From Psychrobacter urativorans (GTDB taxonomy: Bacteria; Pseudomonadota; Gammaproteobacteria; Pseudomonadales; Moraxellaceae), in the NCBI RefSeq assembly GCF_001298525.1, contig NZ_CP012678.1:1736001-1800000 (forward strand): a stretch of DNA of 64,000 nucleotides, read 5' to 3'. Positions 18,081 to 27,371 of this stretch are shown here, one piece after another. The notes below the pieces were generated by a model that was not told the DNA's origin, made no database searches, and was given only the letters and a program-made list of their open reading frames with translations. Positions within the stretch are counted from its first letter, which is position 1. The number at the start of each line of letters is the position of its first letter. Made by a program: the position numbers and the translations under genes.

Positions 18081-18956
18081 TTACGCCAAGCGATGACAAT
18101 CAAAAATAGGCATACGTTGTCGTCCTTGCTCCTGTACATTTTTATCAAATGTTGCCATGACTAGGGCATAACCTTTATCCAATGCTTGACCCTCAAGTAC
18201 GCTATAATCATAGCTATCCGCAACTGAGCCATTAAAAGTAGTAATGGTCGCGTGCCCCCATGTTTGGCGTGGATTGCCGGTTTTATAAATATGCTCACCG
18301 CCTTGTGCCGCGCCAATCACCATACACTGGCTATCTAAAGCTCGCGCTTGCAACAATAGCGACCAATTTGCCTGCCCCGTTAAATACGTAAACGCAGAAG
18401 GCGCACTGAGCAACTCCGCACCCGCTTGTCGTAAACGCTGAGCAAGCGCAGGAAAACGCAAATCAAAACACACCATCATACCCAATTGAAAAACTGCATT
18501 ATTAACCTCAATGGGCGTCACCACCGTCTGCGTGCCCGCCTCAAAGGTCGCCGCTTCATTATAGCTGCCTTGCTTATCCGCCACCGTCGCGGTAAATAAA
18601 TGAATCTTGTCATAACGCGCGGCTTGCGAGCCGTCAGGCGCAAACAACTGGCTGACTTGGCGCATCCGTCCATCAGGCACAATCATGCCATCTGGACGAT
18701 AGGGGCATGGCAGCGACCCTGCTAGCACATAGATCCCATGACTGCGTGCATAATCGCCAATCGTCGCTGATAGCGCATCAAACCGCGCAGCTGTCGCGCG
18801 CTGCTCACCCATGCTACAACAATTCTCCGGCAACACCACCAGCGTCGCGCCTTGTGCGCTAGCATCACTAATCGCGGCTTTAATCGCGGTAAGATTGGTC
18901 TCAATATTCTGTTGGCTATTCATCTGTACAGCAGCGACAGTCATTTTATGATTCAT
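18081..18956 (-). CDS. Nitrilase-superfamily amidohydrolase (Nit/deaminated-glutathione amidase type)
   Basis: Cytosolic carbon-nitrogen hydrolase of 291 residues. The catalytic triad is complete: Glu in VVLPENCCSMG (near residue 44), Lys in ARYDKIHLF (near 117) and Cys in GMMVCFDLRFP (near 159). The sequence most resembles the Nit1/Nit2 branch, whose bacterial members repair deaminated glutathione, but omega-amidase activity on related amides is possible. GAGAA precedes the ATG at 18956; an alternative ATG four codons later is also usable. It is convergent with xerC with only 44 bases between the stop codons. Confidence 0.9.
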   Translation of the reverse strand: MNHKMTVAAVQMNSQQNIETNLTAIKAAISDASAQGATLVVLPENCCSMGEQRATAARFDALSATIGDYARSHGIYVLAGSLPCPYRPDGMIVPDGRMRQVSQLFAPDGSQAARYDKIHLFTATVADKQGSYNEAATFEAGTQTVVTPIEVNNAVFQLGMMVCFDLRFPALAQRLRQAGAELLSAPSAFTYLTGQANWSLLLQARALDSQCMVIGAAQGGEHIYKTGNPRQTWGHATITTFNGSVADSYDYSVLEGQALDKGYALVMATFDKNVQEQGRQRMPIFDCHRLA

Positions 18957-19282
18957 ATCTATTCTCGGTTATATTTATTGGCTTAACTATTATTTTATTG
19001 AAGTTCTACTGTCAGGTATTAGAATAAAGCGTCTTGCTTGTTTGGCAGCGTGCCAACATTACAGCAGGATATGAGTGATAAATGATTAATAACCCCTCAA
19101 AAAATTATCACATTGCAGCATAGAAAAATCATTGATATAAATTATCATAGCAACAATGTAGCAAAAAATGCTATCGTCATCATCCGATATGCCCCCGTCC
19201 ATCTATTTAGATAAAAAAGACGGTACTATTTATAATTGATAATAATTAAAATAATAACCCTATTGGAGTGTAAACCCCAGTC
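18957..19282. other. Intergenic region between divergent nitrilase-family gene and rpoN, 326 bp
   Basis: AT-rich DNA. It should hold both promoters, but I see no clear pair. The lptB-type ABC gene that often precedes rpoN is absent. Confidence 0.4.
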
Positions 19283-21031
19283 ATGAATATGTCGTTTGGG
19301 TTAGTCGCCACACTAAGCACCTCGCAAAAACTCACCCCACAAATGCAGCAAGCCATCAAGCTATTGCAGTTGTCTAGTCTCGAATTGGCACAAGAGGTTC
19401 AGACAAAACTAGATAGTAATCCGCTGCTTGAGCGTATCGAAGACGATGAAGATGATCATTATAACGATGACAGCTCTAGCCTTCATGAAGCGATAGCTGA
19501 GTCTTTAACGCTTGAGATGTGGAATAGTAATGCCGCAAGCAGCGCAGCAGCTGACGACCATTTTAGTAGTGGTGCTGAGTCTTATAACGACTCCAATACG
19601 TATAACGATTCTGAGGCTTATAACGACTCTGACGATAACTCATTTAGCGACAGTTTTGATAAATTACAGCAGTCTGGTATTGATGACAGCGTGATGGACA
19701 GCGGCGATATCAATAACGATTATCAAGATATCGATAATGATTTTACGCATTTTGTTACGGGTAATTATGCCTCGTCTGCGGCAGTCGGTGGCAGTGCTAC
19801 TATTGGCGAGCTTGATGACTATCAAGGCAGTACCAACGCTAGCATTCAAGACCATGTGCGTTGGCAGCTTAATTTTAAGCACTTATCTGACATTGATATC
19901 CTGATTGCCAATTATTTGATGGATTCCATGGACGATATGGGCTTTGTGCAGCTTGATATTGATGAGTTACTGCAAAGTTTTGCTACTATGGCAAGTTTTT
20001 ACCAGTGGGATGATCATGTGGAACACGACGAAATTCAAGCGGTGCTGCGTGTCATTCAGTCCTGTGATCCACTCGGTGTCGGTGCGCGTAATCTGAGTGA
20101 ATGTCTTGCCATTCAGCTCTCCAAACTTGACCGCAATACGCCACATTTAGCCCATGCACGAGCGTTATTGTCCGCAAGTGAGCATTTGGTGAGTAATAAT
20201 ATTAAAGCCTTAACGGAAGCTACTGGACTGCTCCCTGAGCACATCACACCAGCGCTTAACTTACTCCGCACCTTAAATCCTTCGCCGGGGCTATCTTTTC
20301 AGAGTAGCCAGCCTGACTATACTCAGCCGCCTGTCAGCTACGATATCCCTGATATTTTAGTATCACCGATATCCTCTAGCAATATGAATCCTAGCAATAT
20401 GAAGCATAACAATACGAATAAAGAAGCGAATGCCACAGAGCAAAATGAGGGCTGGTATGTGCGTCTGAATCCAGAAACCTTACCAAAACTACGTGTCAAT
20501 CAAGAATATGCCAGCCTCGTTAAACGTGGTGATAATAGCCCTGACAATCAATATTTGCGTGATAATCTACTTGACGCCCGACTGTTTATCCGCAGTATTG
20601 AAGAACGTAATCAGAACTTATTAAAGGTCGCGACCAGCATCGTCCGCCATCAGCAAGAATATTTGCAACATGGTGCAACCTCGATGCAACCCCTAATTTT
20701 AAAAGAAGTGGCTGAAGAAGTGGGCTTGCACGAGTCCACTGTCTCGCGTCTGACCACCAGTAAGACCATCTTAACGCCGCAAGGGTTATTCTCCCTGAAA
20801 CACTTTTTCTCCTCGCACGTGAGCAGTAACGATGGCGACATCTCATCCACGGCGATCAGCGCCATGATTAAGCAGCTCATCGCTGATGAAAATCCTAAAA
20901 AGCCACTCTCTGATAGCCGTATTCAAGCGCAATTACTGGCTGACGGCATTGATATTGCGCGCCGCACTGTTGCCAAATATCGTGAAGCCATGAATATCGG
21001 CTCATCGACCCAGCGCAAACAAAAATACTAA
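19283..21031 (+). CDS. rpoN: RNA polymerase sigma-54 factor
   Basis: Directs RNA polymerase to -24/-12 promoters activated by AAA+ enhancer proteins. The N-terminal region I is classical (LSTSQKLTPQMQQAIKLLQLSSLEL), the core-binding region II-III spans the middle, and the C-terminal DNA-binding part ends with the RpoN box ARRTVAKYREAMN near residue 562. Region II is unusually long and acidic, with repeats of Tyr-Asn-Asp-Ser (about residues 100-120) and more Asp/Asn runs up to residue 160; an Asn-rich insertion (SSSNMNPSNMKHNNTNKE) follows near residue 372. Total length is 582 against about 480 in E. coli. GGAG lies 14 bases before the ATG. Confidence 0.97.
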   Translation: MNMSFGLVATLSTSQKLTPQMQQAIKLLQLSSLELAQEVQTKLDSNPLLERIEDDEDDHYNDDSSSLHEAIAESLTLEMWNSNAASSAAADDHFSSGAESYNDSNTYNDSEAYNDSDDNSFSDSFDKLQQSGIDDSVMDSGDINNDYQDIDNDFTHFVTGNYASSAAVGGSATIGELDDYQGSTNASIQDHVRWQLNFKHLSDIDILIANYLMDSMDDMGFVQLDIDELLQSFATMASFYQWDDHVEHDEIQAVLRVIQSCDPLGVGARNLSECLAIQLSKLDRNTPHLAHARALLSASEHLVSNNIKALTEATGLLPEHITPALNLLRTLNPSPGLSFQSSQPDYTQPPVSYDIPDILVSPISSSNMNPSNMKHNNTNKEANATEQNEGWYVRLNPETLPKLRVNQEYASLVKRGDNSPDNQYLRDNLLDARLFIRSIEERNQNLLKVATSIVRHQQEYLQHGATSMQPLILKEVAEEVGLHESTVSRLTTSKTILTPQGLFSLKHFFSSHVSSNDGDISSTAISAMIKQLIADENPKKPLSDSRIQAQLLADGIDIARRTVAKYREAMNIGSSTQRKQKY

Positions 21032-21415
21032 CTATATTAGAGTCTAAGCGCACATCAGAACCATTAAGCTACTATAGCTAACCGTAACTCAATGATAATT
21101 AACCTTATAGCAAAAATAAAATTTTTTGATTATATAGATTTCTGTTAATAATAGATATTTTGTTTACATTTAATTACACTATTTAGTCTTGCTACTAACA
21201 CGTTTTCATGACAAATTAGAGTCATATCAATAACACAATCCAAGCGGTTAATTGATATAAGTATAGTGTAGTAAGACGCCATAATAAGAGATTTTAAGGC
21301 ATGACACATTATAATATAAAGACTAACCCATGGCGTTATTGAGAAGGAAAGGTAGTTAAGACAGGACGCTCTAATTACCAGTTGTATTATCTGAGATAAC
21401 TATAAGGACAATAAT
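21032..21415. other. Intergenic region between rpoN and hpf, 384 bp
   Basis: Very AT-rich. A TATAAT hexamer (21310-21315) lies about 100 bases before hpf, but without a matching -35. hpf may therefore have its own promoter, though read-through from rpoN is also possible. Confidence 0.4.
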
Positions 21416-21796
21416 ATGAATGTTACTATCCGTGGTCACCATATCACCGTAACTGAAGCCATGAACAACGCTGTCCATGACAAATTGACCAAAATAGCCC
21501 GTCACTTTGATCAAATTCAAAGCATCCAAGTGATTCTATCGCTAGATAATAGTGGCGCTAGTGATGGTGGTCAAAAGAGCCACAAGGCTGAAGCCATCAT
21601 GCGAGTCTCAGGTCAAGAAATGTTTGTGCAAGCGCTTGAAGATGACATGTATAAAGCCATTAATGAGATGGCAGACAAACTCGACAGACAAGTGAGCAAA
21701 TATAAAACACGTCTAGAGCGCAATAAAGTGAAAGGGGCAGGTCGTGATGCACGCTTTGTTGATAGCGCAGATGAAGATGTTGAGCCAGTGGCTTAG
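21416..21796 (+). CDS. hpf: Ribosome hibernation promoting factor (HPF/RaiA family)
   Basis: Binds the 30S decoding region in stationary phase to inactivate or dimerise ribosomes. The 126-residue protein covers the whole short-HPF fold: MNVTIRGHHITVTEAMNNAVHD at the start and LEDDMYKAINEMADKLDRQVSKYKTR in the last helix. A tail of about 20 residues, rich in acidic residues, follows. It lacks the C-terminal dimerisation domain of long HPF. AAGGA lies eight bases before the ATG. The position after rpoN is conserved in many proteobacteria. Confidence 0.94.
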   Translation: MNVTIRGHHITVTEAMNNAVHDKLTKIARHFDQIQSIQVILSLDNSGASDGGQKSHKAEAIMRVSGQEMFVQALEDDMYKAINEMADKLDRQVSKYKTRLERNKVKGAGRDARFVDSADEDVEPVA

Positions 21797-22053
21797 TTTT
21801 TAAGCCAATAAGCCAAATATAATAAAGGCTAATAACATTCATTGGAGATAATGACGAATTAGAATCTTGTAACACCTGTTTTTATTAGTTTGGCTGGTTT
21901 GGTAATGATAATAACTTATGATAAGTATAATAAATACATAAGCAATATCCTACTAAGCCAGCCATTACTATTAAGTTATGAAATATCGTGATAAGTTAAA
22001 TATAACGATAAGTGAGCGTTATCAGTAAAAGTGTATTAACCGTAAATATGAAT
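21797..22053. other. Non-coding stretch after hpf
   Basis: AT-rich, with loosely matching inverted segments (around 21893-21918 and 21956-21980) but no gene. With the terminator that follows, the gene-free gap to thiS is 341 bases. Confidence 0.4.
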
Positions 22054-22095
22054 AAAAAAAGACCGTAAACCTATTATAGGTTTGCGGTCTTTTTT
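22054..22095. terminator. Bidirectional terminator between hpf and thiS
   Basis: A7, stem GACCGTAAACCTA/TAGGTTTGCGGTC with one wobble, loop TTA, then T6. It serves the convergent hpf and thiS transcripts. Confidence 0.92.
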
Positions 22096-22137
22096 GCTAA
22101 ATGAATGCTGAAAAATGCATCTTAAAAAAATAAATCG

Positions 22138-22338
22138 TTAACCACCGCCCACTGCCTGTACGACTTCAATAACCATGCCTTCAACGATAAGCAGTTGTCC
22201 AAGCTCACTTTTAGGAACCAGTTCTCCATTCACTTCAACGGCATAACGTCCGCTACTTAAGCCTAGCTCGTTGACCACCAGTTGCACAGTCTGATGCGTT
22301 GTCTGTAACGTTTTTCCATTCACACTAATAAGACTCAT
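22138..22338 (-). CDS. thiS: Thiazole synthesis sulfur carrier protein ThiS
   Basis: Small ubiquitin-like protein of 66 residues that carries sulfur as a C-terminal thiocarboxylate for ThiG. The sequence shows VNGKTLQTTHQTVQLVVNELGL and ends in VVQAVGGG; the terminal Gly-Gly is required for activation. AAGGAG precedes the ATG. Its partner thiG is in this window but about 22 kb away. The gene closes a same-strand run from the tusA-like gene through rpoH and DUF423. Confidence 0.95.
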   Translation of the reverse strand: MSLISVNGKTLQTTHQTVQLVVNELGLSSGRYAVEVNGELVPKSELGQLLIVEGMVIEVVQAVGGG

Positions 22339-22416
22339 AATAGGTACTCCTTAATTATTGTCGTTATTTTTTATTGAAAATATCAGATCAGAGGTATCAA
22401 TGAGTTACTTGATATT

Positions 22417-22791
22417 TTAGTTTGCTGTATGACCCAAGCGAAAAGCCGTCACTGCCAGCCATACCCAGCCCGCAATCATCAGTACGCCGCCAATCGGGGT
22501 AATCGCACCAAACCAACGCGGTGCGCCAAGTGTCATCGCAAATAAACTACCCGCAAAGATAATGACGCCAATCTGTAATAGCCATGCAGTGGTTTGAGTA
22601 GCGATATTAAGACGAATTAATACACCCACCAACAATAACCCTAATGCATGAATAAAGAGATAAAGCGTTGCCGTATGCCACCATTCTAGCTGCTGCGCAT
22701 TCACCATGCTCTTAATGCCATGCGCACCAAATGCCCCTAATGCCACTGCAATGGCAAGATTAATTGCTGCAATAGCTATCCAGTTGACCAT
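22417..22791 (-). CDS. DUF423 membrane protein (YgdD/TMEM256 family)
   Basis: Inner-membrane protein of 124 residues with four predicted membrane helices. The family core AINLAIAVALGAFGAHGIK is at the N-terminus, and APRWFGAITPIGGVLMIAGWVWL is near the C-terminus. The function of the family is unknown. AAAGGG lies before the ATG. Gaps of 70-80 bases separate it from rpoH and thiS. Confidence 0.93.
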   Translation of the reverse strand: MVNWIAIAAINLAIAVALGAFGAHGIKSMVNAQQLEWWHTATLYLFIHALGLLLVGVLIRLNIATQTTAWLLQIGVIIFAGSLFAMTLGAPRWFGAITPIGGVLMIAGWVWLAVTAFRLGHTAN

Positions 22792-22867
22792 TATTAACCC
22801 TTTATTTTTTTACCATTCCGCCAACGATTATCAGCTATCAAATATAGATACTTAGCGATGAATTAAG

Positions 22868-23884
22868 CTACTGAATATCATCTGGCAAAATAACACTCTC
22901 AATGGTCATGGCTTCACGAATTTTATCCATGGCATTTTTCTCGATTTGACGTACCCGTTCTGCAGAAATCGAGTAGACCGCGGCAAGCTCGTGCAAGGTA
23001 GATTTTTGCTCGGACAACCAACGCTGCTCAACGATATCACGCGAGCGCTCATCTAGGGTATCCATTGCCGCTATGAGGGCGGAAGAGTTGTTTTCTTCCC
23101 AGTCGGCTTCTTCTACCATCTCGGCAGGGTCAAAACCGTCCTCTAAAAATAGCTGCGGGGCATAACGACCGTCATCATCATCGCTAGATTGGGTCTCAAA
23201 TGACGCATCATAAGAAGTCAGGCGCGATTCCATCTCTAACACTTGCTTACGTGTGACATTTAAGTCTTGGGCGATGGCATCCGCTTCTTCTAAGGTCAGC
23301 TGATTGTTGGTTTTTTTTAGGCTACGCAAATTAAAAAATAATTTACGATGGGCTTTGGTGGTCGCCACTTTGACAATGCGCCAGTTACGAATCACAAATT
23401 CATGAATTTCTGCTTTAATCCAATGCACTGCAAAAGATACCAAGCGTACGCCTTTATTGGGGTCAAAGCGTTTGACCGCTTTCATTAAGCCCAAATTCCC
23501 TTCTTGAATCAAATCCGCTTGTGGTAAACCATAGCCCGAATAGCTACGGGCAATATGAATCACAAAGCGTAGATGCGACATCACCAGTAAACGTGCAGCT
23601 TCAACATCGCCCTCGTCATAATAACGATGCGCCAGCTCTTGCTCTTGGACTGGGGTCAAAATAGGGATTTGATGCACGGTATTGATATATGCACCCACAT
23701 TTACCCCCGGTGCAGACAGATGCGTGGGCATGGCAGGGACTAAATCACGGGTACTGGTACTTTCATAAGCCGCCGCATCATACGGCGGACGCTCTGCTGC
23801 TGCCTTCAACGCGGCGTCGCGGGCGGGGTTTGTTTCAGCAATAGGGCTGTCGCTATTTTGCGTTCTTGTTAAGTTAGTAGCCAT
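22868..23884 (-). CDS. rpoH: Heat-shock sigma factor sigma-32
   Basis: Directs transcription of heat-shock genes. Region 2 contains SHLRFVIHIARSYSGYGLPQADLIQEGNLGLMKAVKRFDP, shown here only as the segments DLIQEGN and GLMKAVKRF; the RpoH box region lies near KAHRKLFFNLR; and region 4.2 ends with SAERVRQIEKNAMDKIRE. The ATG at 23884 has AAGG eight bases upstream; the longer start at 23920 does not. At 338 residues it is longer than the 284 of E. coli because of an Ala-rich N-terminal extension of about 60 residues. It lies 84 bases after the tusA-like gene. Confidence 0.95.
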   Translation of the reverse strand: MATNLTRTQNSDSPIAETNPARDAALKAAAERPPYDAAAYESTSTRDLVPAMPTHLSAPGVNVGAYINTVHQIPILTPVQEQELAHRYYDEGDVEAARLLVMSHLRFVIHIARSYSGYGLPQADLIQEGNLGLMKAVKRFDPNKGVRLVSFAVHWIKAEIHEFVIRNWRIVKVATTKAHRKLFFNLRSLKKTNNQLTLEEADAIAQDLNVTRKQVLEMESRLTSYDASFETQSSDDDDGRYAPQLFLEDGFDPAEMVEEADWEENNSSALIAAMDTLDERSRDIVEQRWLSEQKSTLHELAAVYSISAERVRQIEKNAMDKIREAMTIESVILPDDIQ

Positions 23885-23968
23885 ATTCTTGACCTTGATT
23901 AAAATAGGATAAATAAACAAAGCATAAATGAAAAATCTTATTGTCTTAATTGTAAAGGATAGTGTGGC

Positions 23969-24454
23969 TTAGTTACTATCGGTTTTGGTAATGATGAAGT
24001 GAAATATTGTATCGGATGTACAAGCCGAGGCGCTGTCATTAGGTAAGCCGCTGGTGGTTTGATTCAGCACCAGCAACAATGTATTTGGCGCAAGCATTTG
24101 CTGAGTCTGCTGACAAAATGCCCTGATATCGGCTTGCGAGTTGGGGTCGGTTGCGACCACATACAGTGACTCGCCAACATCAACGTTGCGCAGTGCTACC
24201 TTGGTTTTTAGTAACGGCATCGGGCACGCCAATCCGCGACCGTCCACCATGTTTTTAATTACTATTGTAGAGATAGACTGCGTAGATTTTTCAGCCACGA
24301 TTTTAGCATCAATCTGAACGTCATCAATACAGTCGGCTGGCAATAGGGTGAGTAAAGAGGCGATAGTCGTTTGCGCTGCTTCAGATAATGTCTGAGCCAA
24401 ACGGATATGATAAGGGGCACTCAAAGTGGTGGTCGATTGATGGTCAGTGGACAT
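23969..24454 (-). CDS. TusA/SirA-family sulfur carrier with N-terminal extension
   Basis: TusA proteins pass persulfide sulfur for tRNA thiolation and cofactor synthesis. The core from about residue 62 contains the signature DGRGLACPMPLLKTKVAL with the active Cys in CPMP. The first 60 residues and the last 25 are additional: canonical TusA is about 81 residues, this one is 161. The extension looks soluble and has no recognised domain. It could be a TusA paralogue with another partner and not the tRNA-thiolation protein. AGGG precedes the ATG. Confidence 0.82.
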   Translation of the reverse strand: MSTDHQSTTTLSAPYHIRLAQTLSEAAQTTIASLLTLLPADCIDDVQIDAKIVAEKSTQSISTIVIKNMVDGRGLACPMPLLKTKVALRNVDVGESLYVVATDPNSQADIRAFCQQTQQMLAPNTLLLVLNQTTSGLPNDSASACTSDTIFHFIITKTDSN

Positions 24455-24825
24455 AATGAAACCCTAACATTCTGTTTGTAGTCGTTAACATCGCCATTTT
24501 TAACATAGCTCAGAAATAGCATTGATTGGTTATTATAACAAATCAATGCTGAGCCATTGTGGTCGATTGATAGTATGGTTATCAACACCATGATTAAAAT
24601 TATTAATGATGCTGTTGCCATCCTTATTAGTCCAAGTTATCAGCATAGCCCTGCGCGTATAAAATTTATGATTGCTTAACCAGTAGCTTAATGAGTGATT
24701 CAATGTTGCGCAAAGATGACACCTTGCTTGGAGATTGGTAGTTACGCTGACGGTAGAATTGACCTCATGCTGCCAAGCTCGTATTATCGAAAATAATGAG
24801 TTGACCCTTAGCAAAGGATAAGCAC
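24455..24825. other. Intergenic region between divergent tusA-like and bepA-like genes, 371 bp
   Basis: AT-rich region for two divergent promoters. A 13-bp direct repeat GTGGTCGATTGAT occurs at about 24429 inside the tusA-like gene and again near 24560; it may be chance. Nothing else is clear. Confidence 0.35.
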
Positions 24826-26508
24826 GTGAACCATTTTAATTGTTCTACGAGGTATCAGAGTGTCGTAATAAATAGTGTCGTGATGCACTCAAGCGTAAAA
24901 GAGCAGGCGCGGCGCTATGCTGGATGGTTTTTTCTAAGCGCTGTCGTTGGTGGATTTAGTAGTTTCAGTCAGTCCAGTCATGCCGTTCTTTCAATGGCAA
25001 ATGCAAATGTGACAAGCGCCGATACCAGTGCGAATTATGGCTCGTGGCGACAGCCATTAATAGAAGATTTGGCGCTACCAAGTTTGCAAGGACAAGGGCT
25101 AAGCTTCGCGGATCAGTATCAAAATAAACTCATCGGGGAGTGGTCACTACAAAAGATTAATGGTCAAGCAAAAATGGAGCACGACCCTTGGGTACAAGAA
25201 ACGGTCAAAGATATGACGTGGCGACTCAATGCGCAAGCCCGTCAGCAAGCGCCTCTTGGAGTGGTTCTTATTGATCATCCTAGTATTAACGCTTTTGCCG
25301 CACCGGGTGGGGTCATCGGTATCAATACCGGCACTATTCTTGCCGCAAGTAGCATGGATGAGTTGGCAAGCGTAGTGGCGCATGAAGTCGCACACATCAG
25401 TCAGCGCCATTATGAACATGGGGCAGAGGAGCGTCGCCAAGCCTTATTAATACAACTTGGCGGCATGCTAGCAGCGATTGCTGCTTCAGCAGCAGATGGT
25501 GGTGGCGATGCCGCCGCAGCGGTACTGATGGGCAGTCAGACGGCGGCGATGAATAGTAGCATGGCATTTAGTCGTAGTAATGAGCGTGAAGCCGATCGTT
25601 TGGGGATGCAGATAATGAACCAAGCAGGCTATGATCCACGAGCGATGCCCCGATTTTTTGCAACGATGAATCAACAAAGCCAACTCAATCAAGTCGAAAA
25701 TAGATTTTTACCCAGCTTTGTGCGCTCGCATCCTTTGAGTAATGAGCGTTTAACCGAAGCCCAAAGTCGCGCCCAGCGTTATCCGACATTATCACTGACC
25801 CAACAGCAGCGTCATCAAGCGTTATTTGATTTGCTATATTGGCGGGTACAAGTAACTGGTAAGCATGTCTCAAAAACCGTACTGACCACCGCGGCGAAGA
25901 ACAGTATCGGAGCAAAAGTTGCCTTAATGTATTGGTACGGACAGCAGCAACAGTTCGCTGAGGCGAATACTATTATGACCCAATTAGATGCCTTGCCAAA
26001 TGATAAGCGCCAAGCATTAGAGCCATTATTATCGATTACCTATAGCCAAGTATTGAGTGAACAAAACAAATGGCAACAAGCGGTGGACGTGCTTGCGCCG
26101 CAACAGCGCCTGTATCCTGAGCGTCGTGATTTACGCCTATATTTAGCAGAGGCATTCACCAATAATAACCAGCCCACCGAAGCACAAACGCTACTAAAAC
26201 CACTGACCCAGCAGCAGCCAAGTGACCGCTATGCATGGCAAAGTCTACAGTTAGCCAATGAAAAAATTGCCAAAACCTCGTCCTCAGCGCAGCTGGCACG
26301 TATTGCTACCATCAATGGGCTGCGCTATCGCAGCCAAGACCAATTATGGAATGGGCGCTATGATGCCGCGCTGACCTCCTTGACCCAAGCTCAGCAATTG
26401 ACTGAGAAAATGCCAACTGCTGAACAAGGCAGTAGTGCCCGTCCGCTCTTAGCAAATATTAAGCAGGAAATCAAAAACGTAAAAACCGCCAAAGACTATA
26501 AGCCTTAG
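24826..26508 (+). CDS. bepA: M48 metalloprotease with TPR domain, BepA-like
   Basis: Periplasmic protease and chaperone for outer-membrane beta-barrel assembly. The zinc motif HEVAH is near residue 187 (in SVVAHEVAHISQRH), and the third ligand lies in NEREADRLG near residue 255. The C-terminal half (about 330-540) is helical with TPR-like repeats. The start is a GTG with AAAGGA nine bases before it. The first 19 residues are polar and the hydrophobic segment begins near residue 33, so a signal peptide running from an ATG at 24883 is an alternative start. Usual length is about 480-490. Confidence 0.88.
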   Translation: MNHFNCSTRYQSVVINSVVMHSSVKEQARRYAGWFFLSAVVGGFSSFSQSSHAVLSMANANVTSADTSANYGSWRQPLIEDLALPSLQGQGLSFADQYQNKLIGEWSLQKINGQAKMEHDPWVQETVKDMTWRLNAQARQQAPLGVVLIDHPSINAFAAPGGVIGINTGTILAASSMDELASVVAHEVAHISQRHYEHGAEERRQALLIQLGGMLAAIAASAADGGGDAAAAVLMGSQTAAMNSSMAFSRSNEREADRLGMQIMNQAGYDPRAMPRFFATMNQQSQLNQVENRFLPSFVRSHPLSNERLTEAQSRAQRYPTLSLTQQQRHQALFDLLYWRVQVTGKHVSKTVLTTAAKNSIGAKVALMYWYGQQQQFAEANTIMTQLDALPNDKRQALEPLLSITYSQVLSEQNKWQQAVDVLAPQQRLYPERRDLRLYLAEAFTNNNQPTEAQTLLKPLTQQQPSDRYAWQSLQLANEKIAKTSSSAQLARIATINGLRYRSQDQLWNGRYDAALTSLTQAQQLTEKMPTAEQGSSARPLLANIKQEIKNVKTAKDYKP

Positions 26509-26519
26509 GCGGTTATTTT
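26484..26519. terminator. Terminator at the bepA/yqeY convergence
   Basis: AACCGCC/GGCGGTT stem with a 17-base loop overlapping the end of the bepA-like gene; short T tracts on both sides. Weak to moderate in either direction. Confidence 0.5.
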
Positions 26520-26553
26520 CATTATTCTAATTATTTTAACGATACATAAAAAC

Positions 26554-27003
26554 TTAACCTTGCAACGCCTGTCTGACTAATTTAGAGATGATTGCGGGGT
26601 CAGCACGACCAGCGGTTTTAGTTTTTAACACGCCCATCACGCCGCCCATATCACGCATTGACGTTGCACCTTGTGCCGCAATTTCAGCATTCACTAAAGC
26701 GGCAAGCTCAGCATCATCCATCTGCTTTGGCATGAACTCATTAATAATATCAATCTCAAACTGTTCTTTAACCGCTAAATCATCACGGTTATTTTCAGTA
26801 AAAATCGTCAAGGACTCATGACGCTGCTTGAGCTGTTTTTGTAGCACTTCTAAGACGTCAGCATCATCGAGTACCGTTTGGCGATCAATCTCGATTTGCT
26901 TAATGACCGCTTGCACATTACGCAGCACTTTAACGCGCTCGATATTGTGGGCTTTCATCGAAGTGATAATATCGTCTGCTAGACTCTGTTTAAGTGGGTT
27001 CAT
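26554..27003 (-). CDS. yqeY: GatB/YqeY domain protein
   Basis: The 149-residue protein matches the YqeY family: a helical N-terminal half (QSLADDIITSMKAHN, LRNVQAVIKQIE) and the C-terminal tRNA-binding-like part (FMPKQMDDAELAALV, MGGVMGVLKTKTAGRAD). The family resembles the tail of GatB and may bind tRNA, but its role is not established. GGAAGA precedes the ATG. It follows rpsU on the same strand, separated by a terminator; rpsU-yqeY is a common arrangement. Confidence 0.94.
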   Translation of the reverse strand: MNPLKQSLADDIITSMKAHNIERVKVLRNVQAVIKQIEIDRQTVLDDADVLEVLQKQLKQRHESLTIFTENNRDDLAVKEQFEIDIINEFMPKQMDDAELAALVNAEIAAQGATSMRDMGGVMGVLKTKTAGRADPAIISKLVRQALQG

Positions 27004-27072
27004 GATCGTTATTCTTCCTTATATGATTAAAAATCAATGCTCATAAAAATATCATAATAAAAAGTGTAGCAC

Positions 27073-27108
27073 AAAAAACGCCACTGATATCAATCGATAG
27101 CAGTGGCG
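27073..27108 (-). terminator. Terminator downstream of rpsU
   Basis: CGCCACTG/CAGTGGCG stem (27079-27086 and 27101-27108) extended by TATC/GATA across one mismatch, followed on the minus strand by TTTTTT. Confidence 0.85.
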
Positions 27109-27155
27109 CTGGTATAACCAATATAAGTATCTAAATCAATCTTAGTACTTAACTA

Positions 27156-27371
27156 TTAGTACATACGCGTGGTGCGGATAGTTTCGCGTTGTAATTTTTT
27201 CTTATAACGTTTCACAGCAGCAGCTTTCTTACGCTTACGTACTTGCGTTGGTTTTTCATAAAACTCACGCTTACGCACGTCTGATAATACACCAGCTTTT
27301 TCACAAGCACGTTTAAAACGGCGGATAGCAATGTCAACTGGTTCGTTTTCTTTAACCTTAACTGCAGGCAT
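27156..27371 (-). CDS. rpsU: 30S ribosomal protein S21
   Basis: Basic 71-residue protein of the small subunit, needed for pairing of the mRNA leader with 16S rRNA. The sequence begins [20 protein letters not shown] and carries the Arg/Lys-rich middle [21 protein letters not shown]. Length is exactly that of E. coli S21. AAGGAG lies eight bases before the ATG. The terminator at 27073-27108 uncouples most transcription from yqeY. Confidence 0.98.

Noticed and set aside
24533..24814. A 93-codon minus-strand frame upstream of the bepA-like gene
   Set aside because: It has no ribosome binding site, no recognisable features, and lies in a divergent promoter region.
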